This document shows, one piece after another, positions 1 to 10,700 of a DNA stretch of 64,000 nt (position 1 is the first letter of the stretch; every line of letters starts with the position of its first letter). Below the pieces are notes generated by a model. That model had not been told where the DNA came from. It worked only from the letters and a program-made list of their open reading frames with translations, and did no database searches. Where the stretch lies: NCBI GenBank assembly GCA_913062845.1, contig CAJXVZ010000004.1:30011-94010 (forward strand), in the 5' to 3' direction. The position numbers and the translations under genes are program-made. This DNA comes from an uncultured Psychroflexus sp. (GTDB taxonomy: Bacteria > Bacteroidota > Bacteroidia > Flavobacteriales > Flavobacteriaceae).

Positions 1-3000
1 ATAAGATTCAGAGGGGTCAGAGGACCAGGATTTGCAAGCGATATTTCAATAGACGATGTTTTGGTAGACGAAGCACCTTCTTGTTTTGTGCCTTTAAACT
101 TAATAGCTTCGAACCCATCATTAGATGGTGCTGATATTACATGGGATCCGGTCGCTAATGCTACTGCCGGATACATATGGTCAGTTTTCAATTTTGGCGA
201 TGACCCTGCAGTTGATTCACCGGTACTAACCGGAAATGTTGCAGCCGGTGTAACTTCCACAACCATAACAGGCTTAAATTCTTCAACCATATATGACGTT
301 TATATTCAGGCAGATTGTGGTGCAACAGATGGTTTAAGTGATTTTTCTGTCGGCGCTACTTTTCAGACGCTTTGTGATGTTTTTGTAGCACCGTATTTTG
401 AAGATTTTTCAGCATTTCAGGTCACAACAAATTTTGTTGAAGAGGGTTGCTGGGAACAAGTTTCGACCGGAACTTTTGCATGGGATGTCTCTACAGGCGG
501 AACACCTTCGACATCCACAGGTCCGGATTCAGCAATTTTTGGGGATAATTATATTTTTACTGAAGCTTCCTCAGGAGCACAAGGTGATGAGGCTATTGTG
601 TTAACTCCGGAAATAGATCTGTCTGGTCTTACAACACCTGCATTGACCTTCTGGTATCACATGCATGGTGATGATATGGGGACTTTACACGTAGATGTTG
701 ATGATGGTACAAATTTGGATCTATCGGTCTTTTCAATCACAGGTGAACAGCAAACAGATAATTCTGATCCTTGGTTAGAACAATTGGTAGATCTTTCTGC
801 TTACGCTGGTCAAACAATACAGGTAAGATTCAGAGGAGAAAGAGGTCCAGGGTTCAACAGTGATATAGCATTGGATGGGGTTAGATTTGACGAAGCACCA
901 TCTTGTTTTACCCCGGTTAACTTATCTGTTTCTAATATAACAGAGACTACTGCAGATTTTTCCTGGGATGCTGAGGCTACAGCTACAGATGGTTATAATT
1001 GGTTTGTATTCAATGCCGGAGACGATCCTGATGTGGATACACCGATCGCTTCTGGTTCTGTTGCATCTGGCGTCAATAATGTGACAATTTCAAACCTGCC
1101 GAGTTCTTCATTTTTAGTTTTCTACGTTCAATCAGACTGTGGAACAAGCGGTACGAGTTTCCTTTCAGTACCATTGGCCTTTGAAACTTTATGTGATGTT
1201 TTTCCAACGCCTTATTTTGAGGATTTCTCAAACTTCCCTGTTACAACTAATTTTGTAGAGGAAGGTTGTTGGGTAGAAACATCACCAGGTACCTTTGCCT
1301 GGGATATTACTTCTGGAGGTACACCATCTACAGGAACAGGACCTACCAGTGCGCAGTTTGGATCTAATTATATTTTCACAGAATCTTCTAGTGGTTTTCT
1401 TGGAGATGAGGCTATTGTTCTGACGCCTGAAGTTGATCTTACAAATTTAAATGCTCCGGCTTTATCTTTCTGGTATCATATGTTTGGTGGGGATATGGGA
1501 ACATTACATGTTGATATAGATGACGGTACAAATCTGGATTTATCTGTATTCTCAATTTCAGGTCAACAGCAATCTGCTCAGGGCGATGACTTTATAGAGC
1601 AGTTTATTGATCTTTCTGCCTATGCAGGACAAATTATTCAGGTAAGGTTCAGAGTTGAAAGAGGAGATGGCTTCACAAGTGATGTGGCTATTGATGGTGT
1701 AAGATTTGATGAAGCACCTCCATGTTTAAAGCCAACAGGATTAACTCTGGTAGAAGCTTTCTTTGATTCAGCTGAGGTTTCCTGGTCTCCGGTCGGAAAT
1801 GCCACAAATGGTTACATTTGGGCAGTTTTCAACCAAGGAGATGATCCTGCAACAGCTACGCCGGTGTCCACGGGAACATTCCCGGCTGGTTCTACACAGG
1901 GAGTGGTTACAGGGCTTTCACCAGAAACGGATTACGATATCTATATTGAATCTGATTGTGGAACTGATGGTACTAGTGGCTTTACTTTACCTATAAGCAT
2001 AACAACTACACCTGTCTGTAGTGTTCCTGCTACTTTTGAAGTGTCCAATATTTTACCAGATTCAGTTGTGCTGTCATGGAGTACAATTCCAAATGCCTCC
2101 AATGGATATATTTGGTCCGTATTTAATGCAGGAGACGATCCGGCAACCGCAACTCCGGTTGCTACAGGTACAGCAGGAGCTTCAGATACTTCGGCTACAG
2201 TTACAGGACTTTCACCAGAGTCAGATTACGAAGCTTACATTATTACAGATTGTGGAGCTGCGGATGGCCAAAGCGACCTTTCAGCTGCTGTACCATTCAG
2301 TACACCTTGTGTTATTTTTGTAGCCCCGTATTTTAATGACTTTGAAAATTTTGCGGCAACAACTTCATTAGATGAAGATGATTGTTGGATTGAGGAGTCA
2401 CCTGGAGCATTTGGCTGGGATATATCAGATGACGATACACCATCAACTGCTACCGGACCTACAGTAGCTTTTAGCGGAACAAATTTTGCTTTCACTGAAG
2501 CTTCTAGTGGTGGACAAGGCGATGAGGCACTTTTAGTATCGCCTTTAATTGATGTAAGTGCATTAACCAGTCCTGCTTTATCATTCTGGTACCATATGCA
2601 TGGTGCCGATATGGGTACACTAAATGTTGATATCGATGACGGATCCGGCTATGATTTAGCTGTATTTTCATTATCTGGTCAGCAACAGCCTGTACAGACC
2701 GATGCATGGATTCAGCAATTTGTTGATTTATCTGCTTACGCAGGCCAAATAATAACAGTAAGATTCAGAGGAGAGCGTGGTTCTAGTTTTGAAAGTGACA
2801 TGGCTATTGATGATGTAAGTGTAGATGAAGCGCCGGCATGTCTTACGCCAACTGGTCTGGCAACGTCCAATATCACCACTAATGGTGTTGATATTTCATG
2901 GAGTCCTGTCGGTAATGCTACAGCGGGTTACAATTGGCTTGTATTTTTGGCAGGAGCAGACCCTGATGTAGATACTCCTGTTGCCACTGGCAATGTTGGA

Positions 3001-4551
3001 GCTGGTATGACAACGGCGACTATAACAGGTCTTAACCCGGCAACACTTTATGATGTTTACATTCAGTCTGACTGTGGATCTACAGATGGTCTTAGTGACC
3101 TTTCACCACCTAGTAGTTTCCAAACATTATGTGCAACTGTTCCTGCACCTTACTTTAATGATTTTGAAACATTTACACCAACAACAACTTTTGTAGAGCA
3201 ACAATGTTTTGTAGAAGCATCATCCGGGGCTTTTGCCTGGGATGTGTCAGGTGATGATACGCCTTCTATTGGCACAGGTCCAAATCAGGCTCAAAGTGGA
3301 ACAAATTTCTTATTTACAGAAGCTTCAAGTGGTAATCAGGGTGATGAAGCACTTCTGGAAATGCCAAGCATAGATTTATCAACACTTGGTACACCTGCGC
3401 TATCATTCTGGTATCATATGCATGGTGGAGATATGGGAACGTTGTTTGTAGATGTGGATGCAGGTTCTGGCTATGACTTGAGCGTGTTTACCCTTAGTGG
3501 AGAGCAGCAAGCTAATCAGGATGACGCTTGGGTTGAAGTGTTTGTGGATCTTAGTGCATACGCTGGTCAGGTTGTCACGATCAGATTCAGAGGAGAAAGA
3601 GGGCCTGGATTGGAAAGTGATATGTCAATAGACGATGTGAGTGTTGATGAAGCACCTACGTGTTTTGATCCCCTTGCTCTAAGTGTGTTATCTGTAACGG
3701 ATGTTACAGCCGATCTTACCTGGACACCTGGTTCTAATGAAACTGTTTTCGACGTAGAAATAGTCATCTCTGGTAATGCTCCTACGGGTGTTCCAACTTT
3801 TGAGGATGTTTCATTGCCATTTACTGCAACAGGCTTAACGCCTGAGACCAGCTATGAGTTCTATGTCAGAGCAGACTGTGGATCTGGTGATGTAAGTGAC
3901 TGGGTAGGACCAGGAAGTTTTACAACTTCATTCTCGCCAGTTACAGTCATTGTTAATGATCCTGCAATAAATGAAACTTACTGTTATGATAATAACGAAG
4001 TTAAAGAGTGGCTGTTTACTTCATCTGATGGCACAACACCGGTTGAAATTGATTTCAACGCTGGTCAAATAGAATCTGATCCCGATGCCGACGACAGATT
4101 CAGAGTTTTTGATGGCTTTGATACTTCTGCCCCTGTGCTTTTCGATTCAGATGTTGATGGTACTGATCTTGCCGGGGTACAACTCATTGCCAATTCAGGC
4201 ACAGCTTACATGATTTTAGAATCCGGTATTTTTGGGTCTTGTCAGGGTGGTGTCGAATCCCTCGATGCGTTTGACTTTGATGTTTTTGCAGGTACCTTTA
4301 TCAGCACAAGCGCTTTTTCATCAGAGAGTTTCACATACTATCCAAGCCCGGTAAAATCAATTTTGAATATTGAGTCTTCAAACAACATAGATTCTGTTCA
4401 GATATACGACATGTTGGGTAGAGAAGTATTAAATGGTAACTATAGTAATTCTAATATTGAAATGAATGTTCAGGGATTAAGTTCCGGAACTTATATTATG
4501 AAAGTAACTATAGGTGACTCATCTCAAAACTTCAGAATAATCAAGGAGTAG
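1..4551 (+). CDS. Giant secreted FN3/MAM-repeat protein with T9SS sorting domain (5' truncated)
   Basis: This is the 3' part of a very large cell-surface or secreted protein. The frame is open from base 1 and reads IRFRGVRGPGF, the tail of a MAM-like domain that recurs downstream, so the TTG at 61 is not the real start. Numbering from base 61, fibronectin III domains lie near residues 5-105, 277-377, 550-650, 652-748, 922-1022 and 1196-1290. MAM/jelly-roll domains (signature FWYHMHG followed by DLSAYAGQ) lie near 106-276, 378-549, 750-921 and 1024-1195. A CUB-like region with CYDNNE follows at about 1291-1420. The last ~75 residues are a T9SS type A sorting domain (YYPSPV, SGTYIMKV). It is probably exported through the T9SS and attached to the surface, as an adhesin or polysaccharide binder. 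I see no catalytic domain. The domain calls are firm; the role is inferred. Confidence 0.85.
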   Translation: MRFRGVRGPGFASDISIDDVLVDEAPSCFVPLNLIASNPSLDGADITWDPVANATAGYIWSVFNFGDDPAVDSPVLTGNVAAGVTSTTITGLNSSTIYDVYIQADCGATDGLSDFSVGATFQTLCDVFVAPYFEDFSAFQVTTNFVEEGCWEQVSTGTFAWDVSTGGTPSTSTGPDSAIFGDNYIFTEASSGAQGDEAIVLTPEIDLSGLTTPALTFWYHMHGDDMGTLHVDVDDGTNLDLSVFSITGEQQTDNSDPWLEQLVDLSAYAGQTIQVRFRGERGPGFNSDIALDGVRFDEAPSCFTPVNLSVSNITETTADFSWDAEATATDGYNWFVFNAGDDPDVDTPIASGSVASGVNNVTISNLPSSSFLVFYVQSDCGTSGTSFLSVPLAFETLCDVFPTPYFEDFSNFPVTTNFVEEGCWVETSPGTFAWDITSGGTPSTGTGPTSAQFGSNYIFTESSSGFLGDEAIVLTPEVDLTNLNAPALSFWYHMFGGDMGTLHVDIDDGTNLDLSVFSISGQQQSAQGDDFIEQFIDLSAYAGQIIQVRFRVERGDGFTSDVAIDGVRFDEAPPCLKPTGLTLVEAFFDSAEVSWSPVGNATNGYIWAVFNQGDDPATATPVSTGTFPAGSTQGVVTGLSPETDYDIYIESDCGTDGTSGFTLPISITTTPVCSVPATFEVSNILPDSVVLSWSTIPNASNGYIWSVFNAGDDPATATPVATGTAGASDTSATVTGLSPESDYEAYIITDCGAADGQSDLSAAVPFSTPCVIFVAPYFNDFENFAATTSLDEDDCWIEESPGAFGWDISDDDTPSTATGPTVAFSGTNFAFTEASSGGQGDEALLVSPLIDVSALTSPALSFWYHMHGADMGTLNVDIDDGSGYDLAVFSLSGQQQPVQTDAWIQQFVDLSAYAGQIITVRFRGERGSSFESDMAIDDVSVDEAPACLTPTGLATSNITTNGVDISWSPVGNATAGYNWLVFLAGADPDVDTPVATGNVGAGMTTATITGLNPATLYDVYIQSDCGSTDGLSDLSPPSSFQTLCATVPAPYFNDFETFTPTTTFVEQQCFVEASSGAFAWDVSGDDTPSIGTGPNQAQSGTNFLFTEASSGNQGDEALLEMPSIDLSTLGTPALSFWYHMHGGDMGTLFVDVDAGSGYDLSVFTLSGEQQANQDDAWVEVFVDLSAYAGQVVTIRFRGERGPGLESDMSIDDVSVDEAPTCFDPLALSVLSVTDVTADLTWTPGSNETVFDVEIVISGNAPTGVPTFEDVSLPFTATGLTPETSYEFYVRADCGSGDVSDWVGPGSFTTSFSPVTVIVNDPAINETYCYDNNEVKEWLFTSSDGTTPVEIDFNAGQIESDPDADDRFRVFDGFDTSAPVLFDSDVDGTDLAGVQLIANSGTAYMILESGIFGSCQGGVESLDAFDFDVFAGTFISTSAFSSESFTYYPSPVKSILNIESSNNIDSVQIYDMLGREVLNGNYSNSNIEMNVQGLSSGTYIMKVTIGDSSQNFRIIKE
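61..3650 (+). repeat. Tandem FN3-MAM coding repeats (~0.82 kb period)
   Basis: The coding sequence is built from FN3 plus MAM units of about 816-834 bp. Boundaries are marked by recurrent DEAPxC (start of FN3) and PYFxDF (start of MAM) at about 61, 895, 1715, 2826 and 3650. An extra lone FN3 is inserted at about 2010-2310. The units are diverged at the DNA level but close in protein sequence, which suggests old internal duplication. Such repeats are prone to assembly collapse and to recombination. Confidence 0.8.
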
Positions 4552-4573
4552 AATCCTGATTTGATTTATAAGT

Positions 4574-4607
4574 AAAAGTCCTGAAGATTTTTCTTCAGGA
4601 CTTTTTT
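4574..4607 (+). terminator. Intrinsic terminator after the first giant gene
   Basis: A perfect 13-bp stem, AAAAGTCCTGAAG paired with CTTCAGGACTTTT, has a 6-nt loop and runs directly into a T tract. It lies about 25 bp after the stop codon and separates the two giant genes into different transcripts. Confidence 0.85.
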
Positions 4608-4717
4608 AGTTTATAACCAGGAATAAAGATTATCACCTTAGAAATGTTGATAAAAGTAATTAGAATTATAGTTAAACCTTATGTTAAGTATTTCCTTTTA
4701 GTTTTAATAAAATTTTA

Positions 4718-4725
4718 TATATTTG
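4718..4725 (+). promoter_or_regulatory. Predicted -7 box TATATTTG for the second giant gene
   Basis: TATATTTG matches the Bacteroidota -7 consensus TAnnTTTG and sits 27 bp upstream of the ATG at 4753, giving a short leader. No convincing -33 TTG element is visible at the usual spacing, so the call rests on the -7 box and its position after the terminator. Confidence 0.5.
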
Positions 4726-4752
4726 AGTGCATTTTAATTTAAACATAATTTT

Positions 4753-7700
4753 ATGAAAAAAATTACATTATTGATTACTTTCATTTTTGCATTTTCATGG
4801 CTTGGGAATGCACAAGTGTTAGTATCTGAGGATTTTGATTCTGGCACACCCGCCGGGTGGACAGATTCTTACGCTAATACAAGTACTGTAGCTTGTTCAG
4901 GGAATTCTGAACGAGATAATTTGTGGTCTTTTAGTTCAACAGGTGATTTAACATCGCCAAATTATGCTGCCGGTTCAAACGGCACAGATTTAACTGTAAG
5001 TTTCGACTACAAAATTGTAGAGTATGACTCTAGTAATCCAATTGTTCCACAAGGCCCAGGCTGGGGAACAGCAGAGCTTCAGTACTCTACGGATGATGGA
5101 GCCAATTGGACGACCATTCTTACCATAGATGATGGTAATCATACTGCATCTGCCGATTGTACAAATATCTCGGCGGTTATACCTGCAGCAGATTTGCCGG
5201 ATGGATCAGATGTTAAATTAAGAGTAAGCAATACCTGGGCATCAGGTGATTATTATTTTTATATTGATAATTTCGAAGCTAATCAGCAAATAAGTTGTGT
5301 ATTACCTGTTGCAACGACCACTGTTGTTGAAGATTGTGCAAATTCAGAATACTCCGTTGAGGTTGATGTTACGGATTTAGGAGATGCTACAGAACTGACT
5401 TTAACAAATGATATCGGATTGCCTGCACAGTCAATAACTTCTACCGGTGTAGTTACTTTTGGGCCTGTTGCTTCAGGTCAGGCGGTTGTTTTAGAGCTAA
5501 CCCACGATACAGACTCTGACTGTGATCTTAGTTTAGGTTCTGTTTCTTTTACTTGTCCACCAGTGAATGATAATTGTGAAGGTGCTTTGCCGCTTTCAGT
5601 TACAACAGATAACACTACTTTTACTGCTTTTGCTACAGATTTCGCAACAGGAAGTGCTTTAGAGCAGGTATCCTGTGATGATATTGGTACAAATCTAGGT
5701 GTATGGTATACTTTTACAGCGCCATCTGAACAACTTGAATTTTTACAAGGATCTGATGGAGATCCTGGAATAGCTATTTTTGAGGGTCCTGATTGCAGTA
5801 ATCTAACTGAGATCACGACCGGATGTACTAATAATGATGATGGCACCATAACTGGTCTGACAGTTGGTAATGATTACTATGCTATGGTCTTTACAGATTC
5901 ATCTCAGGATTTAGCGAACTTTGTTCTTTATTATATAGAATGTCCTGCACCGACAAATTTAACCGTTAGTAACATCACAACTTCAAGCGCAGATTTATCC
6001 TGGACTGCTGGTGATGCGGAAACAGAATGGGAGGTTCTTTGGGGACCAGCAGGTTTTGACCCTTCAACTGAGGGTACACTTGTAAGTGACGACGATGGTA
6101 CTTTGGGTGTGACGCTTTCAGGCTTGACTGAAAACACACCTTATGATTACTATGTAAAATCAATTTGTAGCTCTTCTTCCAGCAGTGATTTCGAAGGGCC
6201 TTTTGCATTTACGACCAGCTGTGAGGCTTTTGTAGCGCCTTTTAATGAAGACTTTAGTAGTTTGGCTTTGCCTAACTGTTGGTCTCAGGGTGCTGCTAAT
6301 CAAAAGGATTGGGAATTTGATGACAGTACATCCGGAACTAATATTGGTGATGACGGTACTGTAAATTCTACTTCTGCCAGTGGTGGTGGCTTTGCATGGT
6401 TGGATGATTCTTCGCCACATGAATTAGATACCCGACTTGAATCACCTTTTATTGATGTTTCAGGTCTTACTGTTCCTGCACTTAGTTTTTACTACATTAG
6501 TAACAACCAAGGAGATCTGAATGTTGACTTTAGAGTTGAAGTTTGGGACGGAGCAGCCTGGAACCAGGTATTCTTTAGTAACCAAAATACACCAAATGGA
6601 GAGTGGAGCGAGACATTTGTTGATTTATCTACGCTTACTATAACTGGAAATATTAAACTGGCATTTATCATTGACGAAAACAGTGAAACTGATTTCAATG
6701 ACGATATTGCACTTGATGATGTGACTGTTGATGAATTACCTAGTTGTATATCTCCCGCAGGTTTAACAGCATCAAACATAGGTTTAAATTCTGCTGACAT
6801 CTCTTGGGATAATGTGTCTACAGCAACCGATGGTTATATCTGGAGTCTTTATCTGGCCGGAGCTGACCCTGATGTTGATTCACCTGAAGATAGCGGAACA
6901 ACAGCTGCTGGTATAGAAACGGTTAGTTTTAACGCTTTGGTAGAAGGTACAGATTACGAATTTTATGTAGAATCTGATTGTGGTGCTGATGGTACAAGTG
7001 GATTATCTGCCGCTTTAGCATTTTCTACACTTACTCCCGGTTTAGATTGTTCAACACCAATAACTGCGACTGTTGCACCGGCCGGAGATACTACTCAGCC
7101 TATTATATTTGATACTACAGATGTCCCTGATATGTCAAGTGTGCCAAGTTGTGAAGGTTTTGATTCTACTGAACAAGGATTTTGGTACGAATTTACCACC
7201 AACGCTACTGATGGTGTTGCATTGAACCTTCTTTTAGGAGATGCAGGAGATTTAGAAGGAGCTGTATACGACGCCTGTGGAGGTACTGAACTATTATGTT
7301 TTGCAGATGGCGGTTCAGTTGACTTTTCTTCTGAAGTTTTAGTGACAGGTCTTATGCCAAATACAACATATATTCTTCAGGTTTATACAGAAACTTTTTC
7401 TGAGGGTGCGTTTGAACTTGCTATAACAGACTTACCGGCATGTACCCAACCTGTTAATTTAAGTGCTTCGAATCTACTTTCTGATAGCGCAACATTAAAT
7501 TGGGATGATGTAGCCAATGCCACTAATGGTTTCCAATGGATTGTTTATACTTCCCCAAGTGATCCATCAGTTGATACTGAGGCTGCTTCTGGAACAGTTG
7601 GAGCTGGTGTGACAACTGCTGATGTAATTGGTTTAATGCCAGCAACAGATTATGATTTTTACGTATTGTCAGATTGTGATGCTGATGGTCTGAGCTCTTT

Positions 7701-10700
7701 AGCTGGTCCAGCAACATTTACAACAGCATGTGCGCCTTTTCCCTTAAACTTTGAAGAGGATTTCACAGGACTAACTACGAACGTTAATACGTCTTTAAAC
7801 TGCTGGGAAGAAGGCTCAGGTATTTTCACGCCTGTCGGATCAAGCGGTTGGGGCGGTCAAACCTTCAATAATGATTCTTCAAATGATAATGGTAATGGAC
7901 AAGCTTTATATATTAACTTATACAGCTCAAGTCCTACTAATGCATTTGTGTCTACGCCTATTATCGATTTAGGTGCGGGCGATCCTTCATATGTCTTGAA
8001 TTACGATGTTTTTGTCAAACCATGGACAGGAAATGATCAGGTAACTGATATGGGTCCACATAGCGTAAGTGTTGTTATTTCAACTGACGGTGGAGTGACA
8101 TGGGATCTGGCTGCAAATACTTTGACAACTTACGATACTTCTAATATACCTAATGACCTGTCAAATACTTTAGAGAGTATTTCATTGGACGGTTATTCTG
8201 GTCAAATCAAGATAGGATTCTTAAGTGACGAGGATGGTACAGCATTCGACTTTAGATTTTATATTGATAATCTTTATGTAGGGCCACCACCGCCTCCGGC
8301 AAACGACAATCTTTGTGATGCAATACCATTGACTGTTGGTGCGCCTTCTTCAGGTGATGCGTTTACAAACGTATCAGCAACGGCAGAAGCAAGTGAGCCA
8401 GTAGCAGCATGTTTTAACGCTGGGATTAACGGTTCTGTCTGGTTTACATTCGAAGCTCCTGATTCTGGTGATGTAACAGTTACCACTGACATAGTAGGAG
8501 GTACTTTAAATGATACAGAAGTTGCCGTTTACGATGCTCCAGGAGATTGTGCTGATATGACTACCTTTGCTACTGAATTGGCTTGTAGTCAAGATATTGG
8601 GTTCCCTAATTTTTTATCTGAACTTGAAATATCAGGTCTCACACCAGGCGCAACGTATTACGTTCAAGTCGACCAGTGGGGAACGGCTACACCAGGTACA
8701 TTTGGTATTAGAGTGTTAGATAACAATCCACCATGTCCGGAACCAGCAAACTTAAATGTAACAGGTATCACATCTGATTCAGCAACATTAAATTGGGATG
8801 ATGATGTACTTGCGACATTAGGTTACTCATGGAGTGTTTTTGCTTCGCCAAGTGACCCTGCTGCAGATACTGCCGTTGCCTCAGGAACTACCGGAGCCGG
8901 AGTGTCTACTGCAAATGTTTCCGGTTTAATGCCACAAACAGACTATGACTTTTATGTATTTTCTGATTGTGATGCTAACGGACAAAGCATCTTAGCAGGT
9001 CCGGTAACATTCACAACAGATTGTGGACCGGCGGCACTAAACTATGAAGAAGATTTTACAAATCTTAATTTTGATCTGAATGATGGTTTTGATTGCTGGA
9101 ACGAAGGTACCGGCGTATTTGCTGTAACAGAAGGAAGTGGATGGGGACCTCAAACATTTAACAATGATGCAGCAAATGATAATGGTAATGGTCAATCGCT
9201 ATACGTTAATCTATATAACTCTGGTGGTCAGGTCAATAACTGGGCGACCACACAAAGTATAGATCTTGGCTCTGGTGATCCAGGCTATGTATTGTCTTAT
9301 GATGCATTTGTTAAGCCATGGTCAGGAAATGATCAGGTTACTGATATGGGGCTTCATAATGTTACAGTTGTTGTTTCGACTGATGGAGGCTCAACCTGGG
9401 ATTTAGCAAGCAATACATTAACTGTATATGACAATTCCAATATTCCTAATGATTTAACCGATACGAAAGAGGAATTTTCATTAGCCAGCTACAGTGGAGT
9501 AATTAAAATTGGATTCTTAACCAGTGAGGAAGGTATTGATACCGATTTAAGTTTCTACATAGATAATGTTTTTGTAGGGACTCCTCCGGTTTGTAATGAG
9601 CCAACCATTCTAAATGTCACAAATGTTACTTTTGACTCTGCTCAATTGAACTGGACAGGAGTTCCGGAAGCAACAAATGGCTACGAGTGGTCTGTTTATG
9701 CTGCTCCAAGTGATCCTTCAACAGATACCCCTGTTGCCTCGGGTACCGTTGGAGCCGGCGTCGAAATGGCCATGGTTTCAGGTCTTCTCATGCCGGAAAC
9801 CGATTACGATTTCTACGTGAGTTCAGATTGTGATGCTGATGGATTGAGTGATCTGGCCGGGCCAGAAACATTTACAACACCACCGGCGCCCGTCACAGTT
9901 GACTGTAGTACTGGTACTCCAGAAAATGTTACTGTGTGTTACGATAATAACGAAAACTTGATATATCCTTTTACGTCAAATGATGGCTCACAACTTAGAG
10001 TTACATTTATAGAAGGTTATTTTGAAGATTGTTGTGATGATATCATTGTATATGATGGATTATCAACAACAGATCCAATTCTTTTCCAAAGTGATACTAA
10101 CTTCAACAATGATGCTACAGGAATAGAAGCGACCTCAACTGGTGATTCTATTTTAGTACAGATTGTTTCTGATGGTAGTGTAAGCTGTGCGGCCGGCTCT
10201 GGTTCACCTGCATTGAATTTTGATGTTTCATGTGTTCCAACAGACGAATTGGATTACTATAATGTACAGTTCCCATCTAATGGTACTATAGCTTTAGGCG
10301 ATTCATTTACAGTGTTTGCTCAGGCTTATGAGGCGGGCTTAACAGATGCTTCGGATACACCTGCAGCAGGAATAGAAGCCTGGATAGGTTATAGTACAGT
10401 AGATTCTAACCCTAATACAATAGGAGACTGGACCTGGGTTCCTGCAACACCAAATCCTGGATTTGATTTTACACAAAATAATGACGAGTATCAGTTAGAT
10501 TTAGGGGCGGTAGTAGGTGATGTTGGAACATTCTACTACGCCAGCAGATGGAGATTGAATGGTGGACCATTTACCTATGGAGGTATTTTACCTGACGGAT
10601 CGAATGGTGGCCAATGGGGTACTAATGGATTTGTTTCAGGCGTCCTTACAGTTAATGCACCAGTTGGAGACAGTTGTTCAGATCCACTTGTTGTTGGGGC

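Noticed and set aside
5478-5849. 123-residue minus-strand ORF in the giant gene
   Set aside because: A shadow of the Thr/Ser/Asp-rich repeat coding frame; the forward frame has signal peptide, domains and sorting signal.
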